Assembly: GCA_001953115.1 (NCBI GenBank)
Contig: LSSL01000249.1
Span: 1 to 54,895 of the forward strand
DNA: 54,895 nt
DNA from: Smittium mucronatum
Lineage: Eukaryota; Kickxellomycota; Harpellomycetes; Harpellales; Legeriomycetaceae
Reading direction: 5' to 3'
Under the pieces are notes generated by a model. It saw only the letters and a list, made by a program, of their open reading frames with translations, ran no database searches and was not told the origin of the DNA. A program made the translations under genes and the position numbers. Below are positions 30,032 through 43,686 of the stretch, piece by piece (positions within the stretch are counted from its first letter, which is position 1; each line of letters opens with the position of its first letter).

Positions 30032-33000
30032 AATAATTACATATAATTTTATTTAGATATATTAAGCCAAAATATTTTTTTATTATTTAGGATATTTATT
30101 TCCCATCAAATAAATTATTAAATTACACTATTATTGGATTCTAAATCGATATATATGCTTTATATACACATTCTAAGTTTATGAAAGTTATGTGTATTTA
30201 AATTTTATTTACGTTTCTAATATCGAGTTAATTGTGGCCAAACAATCATAAAAAATTTCTAATAAAAATTATGAAATTAAAAATTGATATATGTATTCAT
30301 ATTTTGATATAAAATGTCTTTATTATAGATATTCTTTAATTGAAAAATATCCGGAGTTAGATTATTAATATAAATTTAAAAAACTGACAGGACATTCATT
30401 TCAAAACGAAACAAGTAATTCAAGACCGCTCTTATTTTTTTATCAATCGTTTACATTTTGGAAAACTTATTCAAAAAAATTTTTACAAAAATTGATAACA
30501 AATAAATTTGTTCAAATTTTTTTCTTAGATGAAGATTTACCTTATAGAGGGTAGATTCAATAAAATATCTAATGTTTGATAAATTTCAAATTTCAAATTT
30601 GATTATTTTCGTATTTGAATAACGAAAATTTTTTAGTTTATAAAATGGTAATTTTACAATTAGAATTATGCGGTATGAAAATTTGATCTATTTAATTTAA
30701 AACTTATTAATAGTATTAACATTAAAGTTAAAATCTTGCAAAAAAAATATGCATAAATAAAAGAACAGTCAAATCCTAAATTTAGGAAATATGGCGAATT
30801 ATTGAAGTAAATCTGATTAAAAATTTGATTAAAAGAAATAAATATAGGTTTTTAGCCAATTTATTTGATAAAATTTTGCTGATTAGAAAATCTTGAGTAA
30901 TATAGATATAATTATAGGTCCATATAGATATTTTGAAAGCAAAAAATAATAAATGGATGAAAAATTCCTAAAAGAAATTTAAATCACAGATGAATAAAAT
31001 AATGAAAATTGGTGACCGAAAATATTAATAATTTTCAGATTTTATAAATAAAATTAATCATTAGAGAATTTCAAAAGAAATAAAACCTTTATCAATAAAA
31101 ATATTCTATATTCTACGCTTACTTCGATTTGAAAAATTATCAATTTCCAAACTGAAATTTTTTTATCTTTTCGAATTTATTAAATAAAACTTTTATATTT
31201 GAAATATATCAACAGTTGAAATGGAAAATATTCATTAATTGAGTAAAAAACTATCGCATCTAATTTGGAAATAGCTCATCCCATAATTGGAAACCATCAT
31301 TAATTTGTGGGAATGATATATCTTCCGCAGTTAATGATAAAAAAAAGGCATTACAATTATCTTAGATTTGACATAAACAGTATTATTTAAGATAATACTT
31401 GTGATAAAAAATATTGGTAATTTGCTTATTTCAAATAAAAATATGTACCCCCTTCTATTTCTAATTTCTATTATCAAATTATGGGTCTATAATTTTTCTA
31501 ATTATGAATCGTATTGTTTAAATGTGAGTTAAAACATTAAAAAATTATTTTCACAATATTTCATAAATTATTTTTTTTATATTCCATATTTAAAAATTCT
31601 TAATAAAGGGATATCTTTTTATTTTTTGCAATCTGCAATTTTTTTTATATATTATTAATTTTAAAATAAAAATCATTCATATTAAATTTATTTTTTATTC
31701 TATTAAATAGGATATTATTCTCGTTTATTTGAAGTTTTTTTTCATCTTTTTAGCCTTATATTATTAATTTTAGATTGTTTAAATGAAATAGTTAATAATT
31801 CTCTGTATAATACACTATAATTAAATTTTTTAGTTATAACAAATTAACAAAAATTAATTCTTAAATTATATGAATTTTTTAGAAGTCTTTTGAAATTCGA
31901 AGTGTTGTTAAATCCAGAAAATACAGATTTTAAAAATATTAGATCATTATTAACTATCATTTTTTTCCTGATTAATAGAGTTTAAACTTTAATCATTTTT
32001 CTGAATTTTAATTTTTTATAATTGTTTTAACTAATTTTTTTTGTAATAAATATTTAAAATGTGATTTACTTCTGAACTTAAGTTATTTAAAAAGGAATTG
32101 AAATTAAGATATAGTTTTTTTACAAAATTTTGGTTTAAAAATCCCCAAATATTTTTATTGCAAAAATCATTTCTTTAGAATATATTTCTCGCATGAAATA
32201 ATCTTTTTTAAAAAAACTCTTTAATTTAATATTTGTAAATATAATTGGATGATTTTTTTAAAATCCATATGTGGGTGCCACAGTGGAATTATTATTCCGA
32301 GAATAAAAAAATGCAATAGTTATATAAAAATAAAATATTACTAAATCATAATATTTTTAAAGTTAACTTATTTAATTTAACGCCATTCGACCTATCTATG
32401 GATTTTTTTTTATTAGTTTACATTATATTCCACATAAATCTCAAAATATTTATTAACCTCTAAAAAAAATGTTTAATCGTTTTACAAAATTGCGTAAACT
32501 AGATAAAGAACTTCTATAAATTTCTTTTAAATAAATGAAGAACTGAAAAAATTGTGGATTTTTTTCCTCCCAAGTCTACACATCTTTATTTAAGATTTAT
32601 GTTTTATTAAAATTTATTTAAGGGCAAAAAAATATTTATAAATTCATAATATTTTTGTGTAAAGGAAAATATTTTAAAATCGAATAAATAATTTAATAAT
32701 CAAAATAATAATCAAAATAACTTCTTTTTATCTATATTTTGAAGAATCGGTGAATAAATTTATGTGTTTATGCATTCCGCATACCCACTTTAAAAATTGA
32801 CAGAATTGTAATTATTTTGACTTTTTCATTTCAAAATAAAAAAATTAATAATTTATAATTAAAATAATAGCTTTTTCCTAAATATCTGTTAAAAATAGGT
32901 CTCCTGGTTTAAAATCCATTTTAAAAAATCTGTTTTTCGATTTTAATTTGATTTAAAATAAGATAAATATTTTTCACTGTTTTTTTTTAGCAAAATAGTG

Positions 33001-34170
33001 TAAATCTATTTTTTTTGAATTTATCTTAATAGTATAAAATTATAAATATCTTTTTACACTTTTTAAACCCGGTTTTTTAAACCTTACTGTTAATGATATT
33101 TATTATCAAGATAAAAAATATATATACTAAAGTTAACAATCAAAATTTTAAATTATTTATCTTAAAAAGTGATAAAAATTTACTAAATATTGAATTAGTA
33201 TAAGATCATAATATAAAATAAAAAGATAATAAAATTTTTTATTATAAACACTTTTGAAGTCCTTATTATATTATTTTTTTACTCTTTTCTTGATTTTATT
33301 TAGATTTCTTATAATCATTTTCTCTTCGAAAATATTTCTTTAAAAAAAAAAGCTTTAATAATTTTTTAAGCCAGAATATTTTCATTGTTTATTTTTATAT
33401 TTCATTAAAAAAATTAAAATCAGTAATTTTCTTAATTCATTTTGTTTTCTGTTTTTAGAATTACAGAAGTAGTCAATTTATTAACTATTTTTTATATATG
33501 AGCTAGAATATTCTTCATTTTTTTATAATATATAATCTTTACAGTTAAAAAACAATTAACAAAAACCTCATAAGTAATTTTTTTAATTTTCAAATATTTT
33601 TTATTTTATTTAATGAGTTATTGATTAAATAAAAAAGAGAAGCAGTTAAAAAATCGATCAAGGATTAATTTTTTTATTCATTTTTTAAATAAAATAGTTG
33701 TAGATAATATTTAATAAGTCCTTTTTAAAAAATCACAAATTACATTGTTCTGAATTTTGTCATGTCTATTGAAATTATTTAACTAATGACGTGAATAAGT
33801 TTCTAGATTTGAGACATAAAGTTTCTGTTTTATTTTACATATACATTTACTAATTTTTTTTAGCGAATTTATATTAGCATACCAAAAAAAATTTATTATA
33901 TTGAAAACAAAAATAAGTTGTATTGATAGATTATTAGTTTTTCAAAATATATATCACAATATTTTTGTTATGAAAATTCTGTTATTAAACTTGTAGTTTT
34001 AAAGAAAATGATGTTTTAAAAAATTAAAGAATAATACAGAATTAATAATAATCATAATATTAAAAAATATAAAAAATAGTTTACGTTATAAATAAAATAA
34101 GTAAATAAATAAATAAGATTTAAGAAATTCCTTTTTCTTTTAATATTAATCTAATAAATAAAAAAAAAAA

Positions 34171-34314
34171 TCAGTTATATTTTGTAGTTTTCTTTATTAT
34201 TAAAGAAGTTTTACTACCGGTTTCGGTCTTTTTTTCGGGGGCTCCAATTTTCACTGAATAAAGTGTTGAGTCAGTAATAATTCTGTTCATCTTGGCCTGA
34301 TTTTTCTTACTCAT
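34171..34314 (-). CDS. Possible small gene or last exon, unknown function
   Basis: A 47-codon frame runs from ATG at 34314 to TGA at 34171. Its G+C is about 32%, roughly double the surrounding DNA. It uses codons rare in the neighbourhood, such as GCC, CCC, ACC and GTG. The product is basic and rich in Lys, Thr and Ser, starts MSKKNQAKMNR and ends KKTTKYN. It shows no membrane segment and no motif I recognise. A T-run ending in TTTTTTTAG lies 12 bases before the ATG and could be a splice acceptor. The frame stays open from that point, so this may be a terminal exon rather than a complete gene. Coding-like but broken stretches lie upstream on the same strand (34649-34855 and 35470-35619). The length alone is not significant. 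The composition is the main support. Confidence 0.4.
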   Translation of the reverse strand: MSKKNQAKMNRIITDSTLYSVKIGAPEKKTETGSKTSLIIKKTTKYN

Positions 34315-34648
34315 TTTCTTTCGTTTCTAAAAAAATTTTCCTTATTACAATCTGTAATAGTTCGCTTTAAAATTAGAAACACTGTATATATACATTTTTT
34401 ATATTTTTTTATTTCTTTGTTTTTTATTTTTATTTCGTTTTATATTTTTTAGTTTATTTTTATTTTTTTTATATAAAAAAAGAAATTGAAAACTAAGGTA
34501 AAATTATTAATGTATGGCTAAATTTTAGTTTAGAATCAAAATTTTAATATATTCCTTATAAACTGAAAACTTTACTATGAGTATATTTATAATTACTATC
34601 TATAATTAGTAGTTTTCTTCAAAATTCTTGCCAATATCCTATTTTTTT

Positions 34649-34855
34649 TTATTTCTCCCTCCTTTTTCTTTTTCGAAAAAAAACCACACCCTTTTCATGC
34701 CTTTTTTTTATTTCTTCTAATACATCTATTGAGCAAATTAAATTTAATATAAATAATTTTTATCATTCATATTCATATTCACAGTCATTAGATATATTTG
34801 AAACTTTGTCAACATAATCCTTGATTAGCTAATCCCTCTTCTTCGTGTTCAACAC
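34649..34855 (-). pseudogene. Coding-like relic with stops, unrecognised
   Basis: One minus-strand frame of 69 codons reads like protein but contains a TAG and an adjacent TGA-TAA pair before its final TAA. The stretches between stops are rich in charged residues, for example LIKDYVDKVSNISND, and IDVLEEIKKRHEKG followed by a basic KRKRR tail. This differs from the Ile, Phe and Asn strings of chance frames nearby. It lies upstream of, and on the same strand as, the small frame at 34171-34314, so both could derive from one decayed or spliced gene. I do not recognise a family. The call rests on composition only. Confidence 0.25.
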
Positions 34856-35469
34856 TCATCTTTAAGTTTTGACATTTATTTTCTTTATTTTTCAATATTT
34901 TTATCCCTTTATAATTTTTATAAAGTCTACTCTTGTACTAAATTATAATTTTTCAGTTACTCAAAAGGTAACCATAAATGCATAATGACGATCCTAGCTT
35001 TTAAATATAATCTTTAATAACACTTTTTTCCATAAAAAATTTTTTTTCCCTGTTGAGTCCCAGCCAAATTATTTCATTATAGACATTTTATAGTATTTTT
35101 AATAATATTTTTCTCTAAAATTCTGGATAATATTAATAATTTTATATAAACCATTCTCTTCATTCAAATGATTTTTTATTATTGAGAATTAAAAATTAAA
35201 AATATTTTTAATTTTTGTTTTTTTTATTTAATATTGATTTTAAAAAAACACATTATTTACTATCATTAATATTATTTTAGAATTTCAAAAAGTTTTTAAA
35301 TCAAAAATTTGAATTTTTTTTATTAGAATTAGTAATTTTTTCATAGATGAAAAATGAAAAAAAATTGAAACATATTTTATTATTGTTTAATAATTTAAAC
35401 TTGCGTATGTAAAAAAACCACAGAAGAAACCTTTAATCTTATTTATATTTTAAAACCAAGAGAAATATT

Positions 35470-35619
35470 TTAAAAAAAAAAAATCTTCTCTTCTCTGACT
35501 CTCTTTCTGCTTAATATACTAAGCTTAGTCTAAAAAATATGTTTATTATTTATATATTTAATATCGACGTAAATTAACAACTTGTTGCGGAGCTTATTAT
35601 AAAAAAGCAAGTATACCAT
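35470..35619 (-). pseudogene. Short coding-like relic, unrecognised
   Basis: A minus-strand frame of 50 codons from ATG at 35619 has a single internal TAG and ends at TAA. The first part contains FYNKLRNKLLIYVDI and the second ILSRKRVREEK. It could be a remnant of the same unit as 34649-34855, or chance. No domain is recognisable and the support is weak. Confidence 0.18.
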
Positions 35620-35859
35620 TTGATAAAACTTTTAGTTGATATAAAAAGAAAATTTTAATTTTTTAAACTATTTTCAAAAAAAGTAAGAAAAAAATACAGT
35701 TTACTTCCAAAAAATATTTATTTTATTTCTTTGAATTAGTTTTAAAAAAATATGTAGATTTTTTTTTGCGTTTTTCCGCATAGCGTTATATTTGGATAGT
35801 ATTTTTTTAATATTTTTTTAATGATTTTTAGAGAAAATAATTTAAAAAAAGCTAAATAA

Positions 35860-35924
35860 CCTTGAACCAATGCCCAGTGGGTACGGAGTCGCTAGAGCGA
35901 CAGATGGGAGTGGGATGAAATTTG
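35860..35924 (+). repeat. GC-rich interspersed motif, copy 2
   Basis: This is the second copy of the motif at 16381-16450, in the same orientation and about 19.5 kb away. It contains a perfect hairpin, GTCGC-TAGA-GCGAC. In copy 1 the corresponding region can also pair despite base differences, which suggests a structured or palindromic element. On the minus strand GGTTCAAGG resembles only the first half of a Pol III B box, so a SINE origin is possible but not supported. The motif lies 66 bp left of the assembly gap. Confidence 0.55.
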
Positions 35925-35990
35925 ATTATTTTTTTCCTTTTATTGTATTTTTACTTTAGTTTTTTTCTAGTATTTAAATATTATAAATAA

Positions 35991-36601
35991 NNNNNNNNNN
36001 NNNNNNNNNNNNNNNNNNNNNNNNNNNNNNNNNNNNNNNNNNNNNNNNNNNNNNNNNNNNNNNNNNNNNNNNNNNNNNNNNNNNNNNNNNNNNNNNNNNN
36101 NNNNNNNNNNNNNNNNNNNNNNNNNNNNNNNNNNNNNNNNNNNNNNNNNNNNNNNNNNNNNNNNNNNNNNNNNNNNNNNNNNNNNNNNNNNNNNNNNNNN
36201 NNNNNNNNNNNNNNNNNNNNNNNNNNNNNNNNNNNNNNNNNNNNNNNNNNNNNNNNNNNNNNNNNNNNNNNNNNNNNNNNNNNNNNNNNNNNNNNNNNNN
36301 NNNNNNNNNNNNNNNNNNNNNNNNNNNNNNNNNNNNNNNNNNNNNNNNNNNNNNNNNNNNNNNNNNNNNNNNNNNNNNNNNNNNNNNNNNNNNNNNNNNN
36401 NNNNNNNNNNNNNNNNNNNNNNNNNNNNNNNNNNNNNNNNNNNNNNNNNNNNNNNNNNNNNNNNNNNNNNNNNNNNNNNNNNNNNNNNNNNNNNNNNNNN
36501 NNNNNNNNNNNNNNNNNNNNNNNNNNNNNNNNNNNNNNNNNNNNNNNNNNNNNNNNNNNNNNNNNNNNNNNNNNNNNNNNNNNNNNNNNNNNNNNNNNNN
36601 N
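35991..36601. other. Assembly gap (611 N)
   Basis: A run of N with no sequence information. It is followed directly by 19 A. The 16-base word AAAAAAAGCTAAATAA ends at 35859 on the left and at 36629 on the right. The gap may therefore lie inside or next to a repeat that the assembler could not resolve, and its length may be only an estimate. Confidence 0.98.
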
Positions 36602-36620
36602 AAAAAAAAAAAAAAAAAAA

Positions 36621-39600
36621 GCTAAATAAGGAAGCTGAATTTTTTTAATTGAAAAAATATGAAAAACTGGTGCTTTTTTCGGTTCGTTTTTTGATTAAAA
36701 AATAAAAAATTCAATAAAAAATTCTTTTAAAAAATTCCATGATGCAAAAAAATTGGTTGGTGTTAATTGGTATACAACATCTGAAAAAAATAGATTTAAT
36801 CTGGAAATTTCCGCATATCCTGAAAAATGAGTATAGGACCTATTTTTTACCAGTCATTTTTTTCGTAAATTTTGAAAAAATTCATCACAATTTTTTTGAA
36901 ATAAAAACATTGAATTTTTTTTTTGGTCAAAACTTAAAGTATGATATAATAAATCTCCAATTATTATTTATATAATTGATATTTTAGTTATTTCATAAAA
37001 AAATCATCAAAAAAATATTTCTCATATTTAACTTTTCAGAAGTGATTAAATTATAGCTTAACATTATCCTATTATTGAAAATTTTAGATTTCTTATAATT
37101 TTAAATAATTGGATGACCTATTAATCATCAATTAAAAAAATTCAACTAGCAAAAATTGGGTTTCAGAATATTCCTGGGTCCCAATATAGAATAAAATATA
37201 TATTTCCATTTATTGTTGCAGCATGTAAATCAATCATCTAAAAAAACTGACAATAAAACCTACAAATATTCTTTTGCCGAATTTTCTTGAAATTCGCAGA
37301 CTAATATGTTTGTTAAAAAATAGATAATGTTATATTTTGAAGGATTTGTCAATTTTTCCTGGTTTCATATTTATTTTTCATCTTTTGTAGAAAAAAGCCA
37401 CTTAACCTGAAAAAATTGGCAAGTCCATTACACAAAAAAAAAGGTATATTTATAAAAATAGCTTAATTATGAGATTTAAGTAAATATAAATAAAGATAGT
37501 GTAATTTGTAACCTATCATATAGTAAATGGAATATTTGGCACTTATTGAAGAAATTTTCCAATTTTTTTTTAATGAAAAGGATTCCCAACTATATATGCT
37601 GTCGCAATTTTCTCCTGTGACGAATTACCTACAATTAAAATTATTTTTTATTACATAAACTGTTTTTCTATCTTTAAAAATCTATAACCTCACTAAATAA
37701 AAGCTATAGCAATTTAGAACTTTTACCAATCAAATATTTGAAGAAAGAATCTTTTTGAGTTAAATTGAATTAAGCTGTAGTTTTTTTTTAACTATAATAG
37801 ATAAAAATGAAGTGTTTAAATTCGTCGACTATACGCCAATAAAAACACGATTATTTTGCAATACTAAAACCTCAGATAAAAAATCAAAAACACTGCTAAT
37901 GTGTATTAGAAATGATTTAAAATTCTGTACAATCTTATTATATAATTATTTCCTTGTAATATAATCAAATAGACTGTGTTGATAAAATAGTATTCATGAA
38001 ATATTTTGATATAAACTATGCATAAGGGATTATATTATTTTTTTAATAAATTAATATCAGTACTATAAATAAAATATGGCAATATTTAGATTTCTTTCTT
38101 TCTAAAATAGTTGAATAAAATATTTTTTGGTTTTTATAAATAAAAAATATTATTATCGCCTTAATAAATTTATATCTTTTTTGGTATCCTATAATGGAAA
38201 CGCGTTAAAAATATATATAATTAATGTTGAGTCTATATATAATTATATTTCTTTGAAGGTTTTATTGGTTAAAAATAATATCTTTTAAATACATTTATCA
38301 TATTTTTATAATTTATGGGGTTTTAAGATACAAGAAAATGTGAAAACTGATTTATATTTATATATTAAAAATATAAATATCAATAATATATTTATATTAC
38401 TTATATTAACATTTTTTTTTTGATTTCTTTTTTTACAACTAAATGAAAAAAATCCTCAAGTTCTGAGTGGAGATTTTATAACGCCTTCACAATATAACGA
38501 TTAAAATATTTGTCTGAAAAAACGCCAATAATACATAGAAAAAACAGCTAATATATTTAATATTTACTTTTTATTCGTCAAGATAAGTTTTTTTCGTTAT
38601 GTAATGGATCATTTAATAATGAGAATATTTATTTTTTATTTATACTTCTATTAGGAATATTTTTGACTGATTTGAAAATGAATTCATTTCTAATTAATAA
38701 TACAAGAACTTTCTATATAAAACCTCACAAATTATTTTTAGGATACTAACTGTTGGAAGTTATACTAAAATTTATTCGTTGTTTATTTTGTGTGATTAAT
38801 TATATCTTGACGTCAATTTTTTAATGAAACGCTAATTTTATTTTTGTTTTTCGGGGAATAACCAATATTAAATATCTAATCTTTATATAAACCAGTATTA
38901 AATTAATTTTATTCAAAGTTTTGAGAATGCCTATACCCAATTTTACAAATTAAAAACGCACCAGAGACATGAAATATTTAATTTTTTATTCATTTTGAAA
39001 GAAATAAAACAAATTTAAGTCCTGAAATTCATTATCCCATATATCAGCAAATATTTTTATTATTTTAGTAAAACCAATTCTTAATCAGACAGATACATTA
39101 AATTATTTGTTTATTTAGTATTTTCATATTCGGAGGTAGAAATATACCCACAAATATCCGAATAATTTAAATATTAAAAAAATTAAAATTTTTTTGTAAT
39201 TAATTTGGTTAATTTTGCGCATTCCTAATAAAAAATAAATAGGCCAATTTCGTTCTCAGAAAAGAATAACCCTTTAGGGATCTGAAGTAGAAAAATTAGC
39301 TTTTTTCTAATATATTTTTTCAATGTATATAATATATATTCGGTATAATATAAAGCTAAAAATTAATACAATAAAACTAGGTTAACTCAACTAAAATATC
39401 TAATTAAGAATTTTGTTAATAAATAATTATAATTTTATTATGTTATTTATTCTGAATAATATGGATAAAACTTTGAATAGAATTTTTTTGAATCAAGTGA
39501 GTATATATTATCATATAAGTAAAGCTAATTCATTATATAAATCTCCATTAAAAAATATACCAGAAATTTTGATTTAAGGATCTATGAAGCTTTAATAAAT

Positions 39601-42600
39601 GAAATATTAATACTATGGTGCACGTATAAATCTATTAACAAATAAATTCATAATCTTTATTTTATTTATTTTTGGGTATTTAATTCGATAAATAATCGAT
39701 TTAAATTTTATATCTTTACAAAGAGATGCTATGAGTTATTAATTTATGCTGGTTTTTGTGTTTTTCTATTGATATTTTTTGTCATAATATGCATAAAATT
39801 GTGATAAAATACTCAGTTAAAAAATTAAAAGTTGGTAAAATCTTTGTAAAAAACCAATATTAATAAGTAGGCCATATCTTTTATATTAAAAATTTATTGG
39901 GTTTGATTAAATGTAAACCAATTTACATATCTTTATATCACTTTTGTGCATTTATTAAAAAACCTACATAAACAATAGATAAGTATAAATACTTTAAAAA
40001 TATTTTGAACGTATAATTAGTTGAATTTTCTAAAATAACTTATTATAAACAGGAAAAAATTACCGCAATAAATTTGATTTGTTTTATTTATAAATAATTA
40101 TTGACTCTTGCAGAGACGGATGGTCAAATATTAAATGTATTTTTTTGGAAATAGAGATAACATATTGAAGTTATGTCTTATTATTAGAATTATGAAATAT
40201 AAACTCAATTGAAAATGCTTTTTTTTTACAAATAAAGGCTCAGTAAATTTTTGGACTCCTAAATTTATTTACAAATAACATAAACCTGAAAAAAAAATAT
40301 TATAAGTTAATGTAATATAGGGAAATTATTTTCCAAAAAATTGAATCCCGTAAAAATTTTACTTTCGTATAGCGTAAAAATTTTCCATTTTTAAAATTTG
40401 TTATTATATGTATTTAATTCATAAATATCATAAAAAAAACAATTTTAAGATTTTTATTACTTCATATTAATAAACTCTAATCATTTCTCGCAATTCTTAA
40501 ATAATTCTGATACTAAATTTTTTATTGTGTTGCAAGAATTATTTTAATCACTGAAAAAATAATATCTAAAAAACAAATAAAACTTGTAATCATTAAATTT
40601 TTTTTCCAAAAACTCAAAAATATGAAGGTTAATTATTTATCTTTATATTAAAATGATGGCTATTCTTAAATAATCAGGTCCAATAAAATTAAAATTCATT
40701 AGTTTAATTTTATGAAAGTTTATTATTTCTATTTAATAGGCTTATAATTATCTAAATCTTAAAACCCAAATTTAATTTACTATTTATAATAGATATCACA
40801 ATTTGTCGATTGCGAAATTCAATTTACTAATCAGAATAATAAAAAAAATTTAATAATTAATAGATAGTTTATAGACATATACTCGAAGATTTATATAGTC
40901 GCAACCATTTAATTTAAATTGGTTAAATTATTTATGAGTTTTAAATTTTGAGAAAAAGAGTTCTGATTCTCTTATACAGAGTTTTTTTTACTTTGATTAA
41001 ATATGTGATTATTTTCAAGAACAGAAAATTATATTATAACTTTTGACACACTTCCCGATTTTCAATTACGTAAAGAAAAATATTTGAGATCCACTATGTT
41101 TCAAAATTTTAATAATAAAAATATATTTATAGTATAAAAAATATATGTATTTATTGGATGGTCTTTTTTATTCATTTATTAGATATGGAATTATAAAATT
41201 TTCAAACCCCCGTTCTTTAAATTCTATTAAAAAATACCACTTTTTTGAAAATGATCTGTCATATAAAGCATTATTTCTTAGTAACTCATTTATTTATTAA
41301 CTTTGGATTAATAAATATAATTTGGTTTGTAAATAGCAGATTTTTTTAATTTTATTGTCTCAATATTTTCAAAATTGATTCAGAAATCATTAAAAGCTAT
41401 ATAATGTTTATAATTAAAAATTATAATTATCTGATAGTGAATCAGGTTTTTAACGGACTTTTTTAGCCGAATAAATTCAAAAAAACTGAAAAATAAGTTT
41501 TTTTCGAGAAATAAATTGATTAAAAATACTCTATTAAGATATTTTACAGCATATCAATTAACTATTTAAATTAAAATATTGGATAAATATTACTTAATTT
41601 CCCATTAATACTATTCAGTTTGGAATTAGATGAATATATCTATAGATAATAAATATCGCTTAAAAAAATAAATATATGAATAGCTGCCTTTAATTTTTAT
41701 TTCTTTCTCTTTTTCTTTTTCTTTTTCTATGAAGATTGGATATGTTATTTAAATGTGTGATTCCATTTAAAATCATATTCTCTCAAAAATAAAGCTTTAA
41801 ATCTTTCTTAATCTGAAAATAATAAGCAAAAATAAAGTATGAATGTATTGGATAATTAAAAAATTATACTAAAAAAATTAAATTGTATCAGAATAAAGAA
41901 AATTTATTCTATCAAGTATCCATTTATATTTTTATAGTTTTGGGGGTGATACATATTTCTGTAACTAATTTTTTAAATATAAAAAATCAGATCTTTTAAA
42001 TAATCAGAAAATAAACACAACATCTGCTACTAGGATAAATGTAATATTTCATAACTTTAAAATAAGCGAATATAGTTAATATAATTTTTTCATAAAATTA
42101 AACAAATGATTTTATTTTACATGAAATTATCCCTATTTCCACATTTTTTTATCTATTCTGATAAATGTATGAAATATTAAATTTTTTCACAAAAAAATGT
42201 TCTTTCCTATTTAACCAGAACATAGAAAGGTCTACCAATAGTGTATTTCCATTTAAAATTACTAAATCAATCTTAAAATTATATATATATATATATATAT
42301 GTTATAATTATCCGAAATCTTAGACACCCATCCTAATAGAATCAATGCCGGAAGTATTATATCTGATTACAGATATAAATTCAGTTCCCCCATTATCTCA
42401 ACCAGTCTGCTGACTATAAAACTCATTAAATTTTAGGGAAATAATATTTTATGTGATATTCTTTATATTTAATTTTATATACATATCAGTTTTTATTTTT
42501 AATTCTCATATAAAAGAGTGTGTGAAATAAGGTGAGAAATAAAACTTCCTATTTTTTGGTGGTAAAAAGACAAATTACTAAAATTTTGGTTTTGGTTTAA

Positions 42601-43686
42601 AGTTTAGTGTTTTAAAAAAAACCTATACACTGACCAATTATCCTGAAATATGATTTTAAAATTAATTTCATTCTATTTCATGGAGAATTTTTCACCATTA
42701 ATACCCCGCTATTATCACTAATGAGATGATTATTTATTTTTTGGCTAAATCATTTCGAATCATTGATTTTAATCAAATTTTAGATAAATAAATAAATGAA
42801 AAATATATAGAATCAAGAAATATTATCTTTAAAACTAGGGAAGAGTTGCATTTATTTTATTTTTTTTGATTAATCTGATTAAATATTTAATATCTTCAAA
42901 ACATCAATAATTTCAAATAAACTCTTTTTTTATCTTAAATTAATTATTATAGTGAATATTTAAGTATTAATTCTGATTTAAAATTGAGTGACTAGATTGA
43001 ATTTTCCAATTAATTTCACTTAACATATTTCAAGAATATATTATAAAAAATTTTAAAGAATCAACCCCGTAATCGATTATTTTAATCCATTTTTTAGTAT
43101 AAGATCAAAGAAAGATATAAATAAAATAAAAGATAAGTTTTTAATTTTTCTCAGTAATATAATACTTTTCCCCATAAAATCTCAACTATACATTTCATTA
43201 TAGAAAATTTTTAATAAATAAATATTTAAAATATATGTATGGTGTTTAATTTAGCTTAGAGATCTCATATATATTATCGCTAAAAGTTTTATTACGTTTT
43301 GGATTCGTTTTATATGCACTTTTAATGTTAAAAATAATGTTTTTGAAATAAATTTGATATTAAATAATATATTAAACTTTGGATAGATAAAGATGCCAAA
43401 TTTGGGAGATCAAAAAAAGTTATATTAATATAATATATAAAATCATAAATGACATTTTCTTACCACACAAAGTCTGAAAATGTGTCTTAATTTTTGAAAA
43501 TAATTGTAAAATAAGAAAGAAATATAAGAGTTTTTTTTATAAAATAATCTGTCTTTATATGGATATATAGTCTTTAATATAATTTAATAGATACTTTTGA
43601 GTGAAAGGCTGTTTTTTATTTTTATTTTTTATTTTTTATATTTCTCTTTTTTTCCCTTTTCTAAATAAGCGAAAAATGACTTAAAG
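36621..43686. other. AT-rich tract between gap and gene relic
   Basis: No intact gene. The plus-strand frame at 36739-36975 (78 codons) is within chance. A different frame at 36753-36830 reads more like protein (GVNWYTTSEKNRFNLEIS) and then hits stops, so a decayed coding stretch may lie at 36.75-37.45 kb. A dinucleotide (TA)n run lies at 42280-42300. I see no RNA gene, transposon ends or larger repeats in the remainder. Confidence 0.55.
42280..42300. repeat. TA dinucleotide microsatellite
   Basis: About ten TA units in an unbroken run of 21 bases. It is a simple repeat able to extrude as a cruciform and is likely to vary in length. Confidence 0.9.

Larger units (their letters stand above)
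17501..34140. other. AT-rich gene-free tract, middle part
   Basis: No intact gene is visible. The longest frame, 110 codons at 18720-19052 on the plus strand, is almost entirely Ile, Phe, Leu, Asn and Lys. It runs through a T-rich hexamer repeat and has no recognisable domain, so I do not call it. A short frame at 18006-18092 has two Cys-x-x-Cys pairs but contains a stop. A third copy of the dispersed GC-rich motif lies near 30003. A few patches with slightly higher G+C (about 23893, 29380 and 29685) show nothing identifiable. Confidence 0.65.
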
